Part shown: positions 48,301 through 60,300 of the stretch, piece after piece
Layout of the letters: every line of letters starts with the position of its first letter
How positions within the stretch are numbered: the first letter of the stretch is position 1
Source: Ceratotherium simum simum
Taxonomy: Eukaryota; Chordata; Mammalia; Perissodactyla; Rhinocerotidae
Direction: 5' to 3'
NCBI RefSeq assembly: GCF_000283155.1
Contig: NW_004454166.1
Span: 17,275,352 to 17,339,351 of the forward strand
DNA length: 64,000 nucleotides
Notes under the pieces: generated by a model
What the model saw: the letters and a program-made list of their open reading frames with translations, nothing else
The model's database searches: none
What the model was told of the DNA's origin: nothing
Position numbers and translations under genes: made by a program

Positions 48301-51300
48301 CCTACTAAACTCAGACCTGGAAGCTAAGTGCCGGCAGCTGGACCCAACTTTGCACACGGGTAACAGGACAGCCCCACGATCGCACAGGCCCAGGAGGCCT
48401 CGGAGTGACGACTCCAAGGCAGTCTTTCCAGTGCATTCTGGGACAGACACCCAATCCAGCAATGGCACATGATGGATGATTGGCCAAAAGCAACTCAGAG
48501 GAGAGGTAAGAGGCCTGACCAACCCATTTTCCCATTTCTGTTCAACCAGGCAAGGAGCAACTCTCTTAGTAGAAAAATTGTGCTGGGATTAAAAAGAAGA
48601 GAATTGAGAAACAGTCTCTTTTCAGTTCATACACTGAATGCATAAGCCGCAGAAAACATGTCCCTGGGAAGCGCAGATCTGTCTAGAAGGGAGATGTTGG
48701 GGGGCCAGGGAAAGAGGTCTCAGCAACAGGAAGGCGAACCTCTGCGTCATTCCCCACTGGCTGGAGAAGTGTCCTCTAAGTCTAGATCACTGAGGTCCCA
48801 TGGAACAGCCCTGAGCTGGGAGGTGGGATAGCCCGGTCTGGCCCCAGCACAGCCACCACTGGCTGGACGTGAGAGCCGGGCGAGCCCCTGCTTCCCCCGG
48901 CATCGCTCTCCCGGCTCTGTGATGAGCTCAAATCCGTGGTACCCATGTCTCCAACTTACTCTCGCCCTGTCCTGGTGAGGAGGAGGGTGGAGGTGGTCTC
49001 TGTTGGTCCACGGGGCAGAACGGCAGCCGCAGGGGCCGGGGTAGGGGCTGGGCTGATGGTCGTGCTTGGGGGCAGTTGTTCAGAAACCCGCTTTCGCCCT
49101 CTCACCTCCGAACCCGGGACCGCTAGGGAGGCAGAAAGAGACGGAAGTGAGTTTACGCAGAGAGGACCCTGGAAGCGTGAACATTTGTGGGTGGAAGGGT
49201 GGCAGGCAAGAGGCGGTGCCCGGCTGAGGTCACAAATGAAGTTCCTCATGAGGTCAATGACCCACGGACCTCCAAACCAGAAGATGTGGTTTTTGCTGGG
49301 GGCTTGGGGTGCAAAGCTGGCCTACAGAGCTGCTTCTAATGAGAGCTCCCCCTACAGTCCACCATGTCTGCATCAGATCCAAGTCTTCAGGATCTTCCCC
49401 TGCAAAGAGCTCATGGTTCCTTCACGTGGGCCCCCCAGACTCTGTCAGGAATCACCATGTCCTTCTGGGACCGGCTTGGCAGCCTTTACCTCCCTCTGAA
49501 ATTACAGACATACCCTCGTCTGTGTGCGTGTTTCTGGGGACAGTGTTTGAAACTTGAGCCTCTCAAAAGGATGGGCGACTGCAGGTCAAAACCACTAATC
49601 TAGCCTATGCATTAAAAACAATGAGCAATAGATAAAGGAACAAACTATTGATACATGGAACAATCCAGATGAATCTCCAGAGAATTATGCTGAGTGAAAA
49701 AGCCAATCCCAAAAGGTCATATATTATAAGATTCCATTTATATGACGTTCTTGAAATGACAAAATTATAGAAATGGAGAGCAGATTAGTGGTACCAGGAG
49801 CTAAGGTGGGGGTGGGACAGGAGGGAAGTGGGCGTGTCCATAAAAGGGCACCATGAGGGGTCCTGTGGTGGTGGCCTGTTGTGTATCTTGACCGAACCCA
49901 TGTCAACATCTGGTGGTGACATCACATGGTAGTTTTGCAAGATGTTACCAGTGGGGGGAACTGGGTGAGGGGCCCACGGGATCTCTGTGGATTATTTCGA
50001 AACTACAACTGCATGTGAATCGATAATTAATTAAACTTTTAAAAATATTTTAAATGTTGAACCTTCAAAAGAGGCAAAGCGAATCTGAGGCCTCAGAAGT
50101 CAGAACAGTGGCCACCTTGGGGAGGGGAGGGAGAGGCTGGAAGGGGTGTGGGGTGGCGTCTGGGGTTCTGATCATGTTGAGTTTTTTGGTGTGTGTCCAC
50201 TTTGCGAAAATTCATCAATTTATGTTCTTTCCTGTAAATTTGTTTTATTTCTTTTTATGGAAATAAATGCACTTTCAAAGGTAAAACCTAAATCATAGAT
50301 TTTATAGACATGGAAAGCGTTCACAACACAATGTTTAGTGAAAAAAAGGAGATAATCAAACATTCACGTATAATATGGTCCCATTTCCGTTTTTTTTTTT
50401 TTTTTTTTTAAAGATTATTTTTTTTTTATTTTTTGCCCCCAAAGCCCCACTAGATAGTTGTATGTCATAGCTGCACACCCTTCTAGTTGCTGTATGTGGG
50501 ACTCGGCCTCAGGATGGACAGAGAAGTGGTGCCTCGATGCGCACCCGGGATCCGAACCCGGGCCGCCAGCATGGCAGCGCGCGCACTTAACCACCAAGCC
50601 ACAGGGCCGGCCCTTCCGTTTTAAGTGCTGTCAATAAACACATACACACTGGCATAGAGAACAGACCGCGGGTTCCACACTGAAACGTTAGCAGTGATGG
50701 TTTCCAGCGTATCTCTTTCTTTCATCCCCTTTTGTCTACCCTGTCTGTAATTTCAAATTTTCCTACGATGAACCTGTATGATATTTTGTGTCCTAAAGGG
50801 TAATGCAAGCTTTTTGTTGGTTTGATTTTTTGATCCATGCAATCCGGCCACCCCCGGGGTTCTGGCCACCCCAGCTGCACCTACTCACCCATCTCGGCGG
50901 CCCGCGCCCACTCCAGGCGGAAGCTGGGTGCCCTCTGCCGGAGACGACTGTCCTGGCCGGACGGGCGCCTCTGGGCTTGGCTCCCGGGTGTGCCGGACTC
51001 AGCGGCTCTTCTGGGGACCGGAGGACCCCTGGTCTGCGGGTGGGAGGCAGCATCCCGGGGCACAGACGCAGTGAAGGGCTGGGCTAATGGCCCTGGGGCG
51101 CTGGGGGACCAGGGAGGGAGAGACACGTTGAGGTCACCCCAAGAGAGGCCACGGCCTCTGAGCCCCTCCACACGCTACACCAATGAGCTCCCGACCTTTG
51201 GGATTTGGCACCCTGGCAGCAGGATGTTTCTGAGGGTGCACCCCCAGTATACATGCATTTCTTTATAAACTGCACAGCTCTACTCCCGCCCACCCACACG

Positions 51301-54300
51301 TGCAAAATTATGGAGCTCAATTATGTTTGTAGAAAACAGTCAGAGAAATAGAATTTCTAATCCTTTCTTCCTGTGCAGACCTGGGTTGCCAGGAGGGCCT
51401 CCTGAGGGGCCCGCACCCGGGCTTGGAGGCCGACACTCTACAGGGTGGCTCTATCACTTCACTCTTCATCCGCGTCCCCTCCTTTCTCTTTGGGTTCCAG
51501 CCCCAGTCTCCTCCAGGTAGCCACCCTGATTGCCCTTTACCCTTGTATCTGCTCACCTCACACCACCTCCCTATAGATCTTACTCATTCCCCATTCGCTC
51601 ATTCATTTGCTCAACGAATATTTATTTCCCAGTCTGTTGCTAATTGGCTGAGTGACGCTGGGCAAGTCACTCTCCCTCTCTGAACCTCAGGTCCCCTCTA
51701 TCAATAATATGGAGGCAAGGAACCATCGTTGGGGGATGAAATGAGGGTTTTGAGAATGCCCAGACCACCCACCCCCTGTCCTGGGCTCACAGGTACTTCA
51801 AACCCAGACTATCCCAGGGGGTGACACTGATGGGACAATGGTCAGGGTCCCCAGAATACCTGATGTGGGAGAGCCGGTGTTCCGGGGTCTGGGCGAGGGG
51901 TGACACTCTGCTGGTTTCTGAGCCCATGAAGCCACTGTCTGTCTCCGGGGATGCCATCCAGGGCTCCTGAAAGAGGCAGTGTCCCTTTAAGTCTGAGGAA
52001 TGTGCCTGAGGCACACTGCGAAGCCTTCCAGATTCTGGCCTGGGCCTCACATTCCAGAGGCTCACAGGCGAGGAGGCTGGCCCAGCTCCCAACATCCGGG
52101 CCCAGAGCGGGAGGGTCCTCCGGGGCTCAGGCCCCAGCACGAGCACCGGGCCCACAGCAGGGACTCCACGCCTGAGAGGACCCTGTGGAAGTCTCGCTTC
52201 CCAAGGAGTGGGAGCCAGGGCCCTGGGGAGGGATCCTGAAGTAGGTTTCCTGAGCGGAGGAACAGAGGAGGAGGAGGAGGGAACAGTCCGGTCGTGGGAA
52301 TGGGATTCTCTTTTCCCCTTCTTCTGGCTGGGCCTGGAATGCCATGGTCCTCTCTGACTGCAGAAACGCCAGGGACAATGAATTGAGAAAACAAAATCCA
52401 TCAAACATGACACCTCCTACACACGGGGGTCTAACACAAGACATACAGAACACGAACAGAATGGCACAGGCGCCTGCCCTCAGTGTGTTCACGGTCTCGT
52501 GCAGATTCCTTACCATGGAATGTGCTCACAGGACCACAGGTGTGCATGTGTGTGTGTGTGTATGCACACATGCAGATACGTGCGCTATGGGAGGATCCGC
52601 AGCATAAGCCACATTTCCATAGTGATCTGTGACTTCTGCAACAGTTTCAAAATCGCTGCGCTGATGGCACAAACAGGGCATGGAGTCAAGGACTACCCGC
52701 TCCGGTTCAGAGGGCAATCAGAGAACTACAGGCAATGGGCTACAAGCTCTCAGAGGAGGAACAAGAGCTCCTGGCAGAGGGACGGGGTGGGGTGGGGGCA
52801 GCTACGGCAGACAGGCAGCACTGGGCATAAGCCCTGAGTGATGGGCAGGATTGTGACTGGCAGGGACGGAAGCAGGCATTCCAAGATGGAAAGGCATGTG
52901 CAAAGTCCCGGGGCCAGAAAGATCCAGGAGATCCAAGAGTGGCCCCGAGGCTCAGAGCCCATGCCCCTTGTGGACGCTCACCTCCAGGTGGGGCCCGCCC
53001 ACTTGGTGCCGAGACTTCCGCGGAGGAAGGTGCTCCGAGACGCCACTTCCCTCTAGGCTGGTCAGACTGCTCTGGTGGGACTCCGCGGACTTGGTGCCCC
53101 GAGGGGGTGGTGGCCTGCTAGGGCCTGGAGGAGCCGCCTCGGCTTTGCCCAGGCCCTGCAGGTGCCCGTCTCTGGCCATGGATGCACGGAAGCCCGCTGG
53201 CTTCCCGGACACCATCTGCTCCACGGTCTCCCTGGCAGGGAAGGAGAGGCATGCCACCTCTGAGCCCGGGCATGACCACGTAGCCCTGTCCTGGGAGCCC
53301 AGCCGTCCAGGGCACAAGCTCCGTGGGCAGACACCCTGGGTGCCCACTCTGCTTCTGCCACCTTCTAGCTGTGTGACTTTGGGCAAGGCACCTCCCCTCT
53401 CTGAACCTTGCATTTCTCAACTGAAAAATGGGGATGCCAACAAAAGCCAGACAGTACACCACAGCGGAAATAGCGTGGGAACAAACGGCTGGAGCATCGC
53501 TTCCCAGGGTCCAGGCATCTACACACCACCTTCCCCATTTCAGCCATTTCTGTAAACTCCAATCTACTCAAAACGACTTCAGGTCACTATTATAAACAGG
53601 AGACCGATATTTCCTGTTACACATAGAAACTAACTTTGGAAATAAATACAAAAAATATGAAAACAGTATTACTATATTCTAGATAGACCCTGTTGCCTGC
53701 TAAGGCTCTGGGCCTGAGACCTCTTCACTAATTCTCTCTCTCTCTCTCTCTTTAAAGGAAGATCAAGAGAGGTGTTGAAGATACTGTAGCACTAATGGAG
53801 ACTTTTTCCTTGACGTACTTGGAAGGTCTGAGACTGAGAAGGAGAATAATGTCATTTAATGCCACATCTGTCCTACCGAAGGTCACGACCCATGTCACCC
53901 AAAATCATTTCAAGAGCTATCCGTGGTAGGCGTTCCACGTTTTGGAGAGACACTGAGCTACAGGTCAGGAAAGCCATTTCTAAACTGTAAAGAGTTGCCT
54001 GGCACACTATGACCGTCACCACCCCTGTGGGCTCCGAGTTGCTATGGGACAAGCAGGGAGGCTCCCTGACATACTGGCGGGGGACCCCGTGACTTCTCTC
54101 AGCCTGTGCCGGGAGCTGCCTTGCGGGGAGCCTGCTGGCCTCTGCTCTCCCTGGAGCTGGAGCCGGCCCGTCAACTTCCTGGGAGCGGCCCTCCTCCTCC
54201 TCCTCCTCCTCCTCCATCCTCAGGGCTTCTGGGAGGCACTTCACAGTGAGGTACCTGCCGAAGAAAACACAGAGGAGCGTGACTTCTGCCCGGCAGGCCC

Positions 54301-57300
54301 AGCCAAGATCCAGCCCCTCGGCCAGCGGCCCTGGCCTCACTCCTGCTGGGCACTCACCGCTCCAGGAGGCCGTGGAAATCCTGTTCCGTATGCAGCCCCT
54401 CGTGCCCCAGTGGGGCCGGGAGGCCCGGCGGCGTGTTCTCCAGCTCACTGCTGGCCGTGCTCAGCTCCACGTTCTCGTGCAACGGGCAGGGGTCGATGCT
54501 GGGGGCATCAGGCTGGGGCCAGAAAGGTGGAGGGGCAGAGATTCAGCAGATACCTAAACACCACTTTTTCAGGACCTGCCTTATGCCAGGCTCATGCTGG
54601 TGCTGACGAGTAAGAGATAGGTTAGACCCACTAACCCCGCCACCCTTTTATGGGTGTGCAAAAGGCAAGGACTGGATCACATGACCTTCAAGACTGACTG
54701 CCAAGAATTGAGCACCGGCTGTGTACCTGGCACCACGCAGGCACCACTTCACAACAACCCCACCAGCACAGACGGTTATTAGAACCCATTTCACAGACGG
54801 GTAACTGAGGCTCAAATTTACCCAACGTCACACAGAAGAGAAGGGCAGGGCTGAGATTTGAACCCAGATTTCCTGCCAGAAGTACCTCTCCTGACCCCCC
54901 CCCACTCCAGTATGGACACCCAGTCCCCCAAAACCCCTTCACTGTGGGAGTGTGGGAGCCCTCAGGATGGTGTGCTTGGGTTTTCACCCATTAGTGTGTG
55001 AGGCAGTGCCTAGTAGAGTTTTCCTACCCTCTGGGACAGAGCACAGTGTGAGAGAATTTCCCACAAATCAGTGGGCCACCGAGACCTCAGTGTCGTGGAT
55101 GCCCCACCAGTGCCCAGCCCTCCCCCAGCCCCTGGCCCCTCCCCTGCTCTAGTCAGTCCCCAGCAGACAAATCTTGGCAGCACAGGCAGCAAGGAGCACA
55201 CAAAACAAGGCACAAAGACTGCACCTCTGGCACCTGTGTGACCTCTCTACACTCAGTTCGCTCAAGTGCAAAACACAGATAGTGATTGTGTCTCGTGGGG
55301 TTGTGATGGGGGCTGGCGGGAATTCGACAAAGCCCCTTCCATGCATGGCCCTTGTCCCGGGTCTCCCATCTTTGTGAATAGTCCCTAGATCCATCCAGTA
55401 CCACAAGCTAGAAGCCTGGAGGGCAGCCTTGGCTCCCTCCCATCTCACCACCACTCCAAGTCCAGTTGAATGTGCCTTCTAAACCTCTCCCAAGTCCATG
55501 TGCATCTCTCCATCTGCCCCACCACCTCCCAGCCTCTGACTGGCCCACCTGCAAATCCTCTTACGTCCTCCCCTGCTGAAAAACCAAGCAGAGTTTAAGA
55601 CCAAGCCCTTGATGTGACCCACAAGCCCCTACCTCATGGGGCCCCTACCTGCCTCTCGAGCCACATCTCTCAGACAACTGCTCCCTCACTTTCCATACTC
55701 CAACCACAGGGCATTTGCACAGGCTGTTTTCCCTGCTGGATGGCTTTTCCTCTTCTGCACCTACTAATTCCTACTCATCCTCAGATCTCCTTTAAACATT
55801 ACTTCCTCAAGGAAAGTTTTTCTGACTCCGTAAATTCAGTTATGTTACCCTGTTACCTACTCTTATAGAATCTCATAATTCTCCTTCAGAGCACTGACCA
55901 AAATTATAGTTAAATAACGCTGTAACCGGTTCAACTAGACAGAAGACTCCAAGAGGGTAGAGGTCACCTATTTTCTTTGTTTGTTTCCCACTGAATTCCC
56001 ACCACGCGTCATGGGTCCTGGCATATGGCACACACTTCATAACTATGTAGTGAAGAAGTCAATTAATGAAGAAAAGAATGAAGGAAGGAACAGTCAATAT
56101 GGTTGAGCAAAGAGGTACCTCAGGGCAGAGGGTCTGGGTGGCCGGCGTGAGGGCTTTTCCAGAAGGAAAGGGCAGGCATGGTGGCTGGTGGGGGGAGGGC
56201 GTGGCTGGGGGGCTGTCCAGAGCCGAGTCTGACCCAGCTGGCTCAGGCTCCTGCTGGTTCTGGTCCACGTGGTCCTTCAGCTCTTCCAGGCGAATTCCCA
56301 GCTGGAATATCTCCGCCTCCAGCTCCCTGGAAGGGGGAGACATCGGCACGGGGAGCCTGGGACGGCAGCCTCATCAGGCGGGTCTGGGAGGCTGCGCTTC
56401 AGAGCAGGGCCACCAGAGAACGCTCATGGAGGGTCCACTGGACGTCATCACTTACATTATGTGGAGAACTTGAAACAAACAAGATGAAAGTGGACGCCAC
56501 TGGGGATCAGGAGGCCTCGGCCTGAGTCCTCCTCTGCCACCAACAGGCTGTGGGACCTTGAGTGAATCCCTTCCCCTTCTGGCCTCAGTTTCCCCATTCT
56601 CTAAGGAGGGGTTTCAGTTCTTATCTCCAAGGTCACTTCTCATGGCAGTGAATCCAGAAGGACACAAATCTTAGCCTTCAAGTATTCCCCCATTTGGATA
56701 GGTTGCTAATTGGAATAGGATTTCTCTATGTTCCCTTAGTGTACAAATTATGAGGACGGAGGCTGCCCTTCCTGGTGACCAAGGGAACCTAGGGCCTGCC
56801 TCATCTGTCCTCCCAGGCCACCCTCCCCAGCACGCACCTGCCAGGATCAAATCTCCCAGGTGTCCCCTCGGAGCCAGCAGCCTGCTGGGCCAGATGCTGC
56901 TCCCTGCAGGCCTTCAGGTACCCCTCCTCCAGGGCTGCGTGGGCAGCCTTTAGCCGCTGGAAGCCCTGAAACCAGAGCACACTTGAGTGCCCAGCCCCCG
57001 TGGGCTCCAACCCTGCAGAGGCATGGACTAGACAGCTGGTGGGGGGCCACGGGACTCACCCCGGGTCTTCCCCGAGGTCCTGGAAGGCTGGGGTTGGGAC
57101 CCTCTGGAGCCAGCCTGCCCTGGTCGAGCTCTCTGCCGTCAGGCTAGCCAGGAAGAGGCACAGCTACAGTCTCAGCCCCAGCTCCAGAGGGCACCCGTCC
57201 TTCCTGGGTAGACCCACAAGAACCCCCATGTTCCATGACGGTCATAATGTCAAATGTGCTATCACTATGTCCCCATAAGGACCAGGTACTGAAGAGACTA

Positions 57301-60300
57301 CAGATCCTCATTCTTGATTTTCAAAACTGTGGATTTTGGAACATTATCCACTCTTTTCCCAAATCCTTATAGACTATCACGACAGATGATGTTATTATCA
57401 TCACTGTCATACTATTGATAATGATAACATTTACTGAGCATGGGGGCTCTGTGCTAAAGCACTTTGCATTATTCATTTAATCTTCAACGTGATCCTAAAG
57501 AGAGAGGTAATTTATCCTCTTCATTTAAAGAGGAGGAAACTGAGGCACAGAGAGGTTATTTAAGTTGGTGAAGGTCACACAGTGAGTAAGTTGTAGAGCC
57601 AGGATTTGAACCCAGGTCCTCTGGCTCCAGAGCTCATGGTCCTAACGATTACACCAGGTCCCCAGAGTAAAGGTGATGACAGCCAACACGTGGCTAAAAC
57701 TACAGCAGGCGGGATCATTACCCCTGGCTGAAAACCATCCCCATCCCACTCATTCTGTGCAGACAACAGACTGAGTCCGAGGAAAACTAGAGTCTAGTCC
57801 CCAGTCAAGCTTGATCCTCCAAGAGCTCTCGACCTCCCTGGATATGGGGGAATTAGGATAGAGGGGAAGAAAAAGAATGGTTTTCATTTTCAAGGTCCTT
57901 GATCATCTGCCCAGTGAGATACTATAATACATAGCACACATTTTGTAATCGGAAAATGTAGGTGACATATCTATAATAACATAGTAATCAGTAACATAGT
58001 AATAACATAGTAAAAATATCATAATATTTTTTTACAAACCAGGAGTGTTGCATTGGCCCCTCTGAGCCCTCCCTCAGCTCCTGTCCCCAACCTGCTCTGT
58101 ACCTCCAGCATCACTGGGCTCCCTGACCCCTGGCTTCCCGTGGGGTCTGTGCAGCAGGGGGCATATATAAGAGGTCATGGGGTTGGGGAAGAGAGACCTG
58201 GGAGGGAACAGCTCTGGGCAGGTGTTAGTCCCTGGGCTTCCCTGGTCCCATCGGGCCCCCAATGCTGCCAACACCCCTGCTCACAGCCCCTCCACTGACT
58301 CCCACACTCTCAGCTCTCAGATCTCCATCTGCTCCTCCTGGGACCCTGGCTGATGCACTAGAAACCTAGATTTTATATATGACTGTAGTCATCTAGAAAT
58401 ACCAAAGTCCAAAAGGAAATAAGCCAATAACGGCTAGATTAGGGGTCTCCTCCCCCTTTTCCCTCTGGTTTTCAAATTTTTGGCAATTACTTTTATAATA
58501 AAAAAATTAAAAAAAAGAAAAGGCCTTCTTCTGGTTACTGGGAGGCAGGATAATCAGTGGGAAGCTGTGCAGGGCAGTGATTACGACCCTGGACTTGGGA
58601 TTCAGACAGACCTGGGTCTGAGCTCTGCCGCCTACTAGCCATGTGGTCTCCAAATCCCTCTCTGGGCTTCAGTTCCATCCCAGTTAAATGGGGGCGATGA
58701 CTGTAACTGCCCCCGGGTTCTGATGATGACAAAATGAAACAGAGTACATCAAGGGCTTACCACAGTGCCTGGCACACCACTACCGCATAACAAGTGGGCA
58801 CTACTGTGCGACAATGATCATTACCGTGGAAAGCTAAGAGGGGCTGTTTGTTCCAGAAGGAGACACTGTGTCTGGGATTCTCTGGCTGTCTCGCAGCAAA
58901 CGAGGCTTCAGAGACTCCGCTGTGGGAGACAGAGCCACTGTCTGCAGCTCCCAGGGCCTCTCCCAGAGTGGCAGTACCTTGAGCTGGTCCTGGGGCGTCA
59001 GCCGTCCTGCCCGCATCAGGCCCACGAAGGACTCCACCTGGACATTGGGAGGGGAGGAAACACGCCCCATTAATCCAGACCCCAGAGGATGACTCCTACA
59101 GACCCCCGCACTCAGCCACGTTCACGCTTGGCACAAGGAGCTGGGTCCCACCGCCAGATGTGGGTTTTCTGCCAGGCACAGAGAGGCAGGTGCCAGAAAG
59201 TGACTCCACCACTGACCTCGGCCATGGCAGCCTTGGGAGAAATCAAAGTGGAACCTCTAGGAATGTATCCACAGCAATTTGCACTCACTCATGTGCATGA
59301 AGACCTTTGAGGCAGGGATATTTATTGCAGCATGGTCGGGGGGAGATGGGAAACAACCTACACGCCTATTTGTGGAACAGTATGCAGCCATCAAGAAGAG
59401 GAAGGCATATGGGTATGTTCTTTATAAATGCCTCCAAGACCTACTTTTCAGCATCAAATCAGGGTACATGACAGTGTTTATAGCATATTACCATCTGTAT
59501 AAAATATATGGAGAATAAAAAATGGAAATACATAAATACATTTGCTTGTGTATTATAAGCTGTCTCTAGAAGGATGCAGGAAACTGAAACATTGATTGCT
59601 TCTGGGGAGGAGAACTGGGTGGCAGGGGGACAAGGATGGGAGGGGGGTTTTCTACTCTATGTATCCTTTGAAATTTGAACAAAGTGAATTCATTGCCTGC
59701 CTAGAAATAAATATTCAAATTTGGAATATTAAAAAAGTCAAAGTACAGGGGCCAGCCCAGTGGCGTAGCAGTTAAGTTCGTGTGCTCCGCTTCGGCAGCC
59801 TGGGGTTCGCAGGTTTGGATCCCAGGCTCGGACCTATGCACTGCTTGTCAAGCCATGCTGTGGCGGCGTCCCACATAAAGTAGAGGAAGATGGGCACGGA
59901 ATGTTAGCCCAGGGCCAGATCTTCCTCAGCAAAAAGAGTAGGATTGGCATCGGATGTCAACTCAGGGTTAATCTTCCTCACCATAAAAAAAAAAAAAGAA
60001 AAAATCAAGGTGCAGTATAGTACACATACTTATGTGACCAGTTCTATAAACGCGTGTGTGTGTGTGCACTGAACATTTTTGCATGGAGCAGAAGGGCCAG
60101 GGTGAGAGAAAAGATTTTCACTGACTATCCCCTTTGTACTGTGTGAGGGTCTCTACCGTGGCCATCTATTACCTTTATAAAAAATTTTTAGGGGCCAGCC
60201 TGGTGGTGCAAGCGGTTAAGTGCCCACGCTCCGCTGCGGCGGCCCGGGGTTCACCGGTTCAGATCCTGGGCACGCACCGACGCACTGCTTGGCAAGCCAT

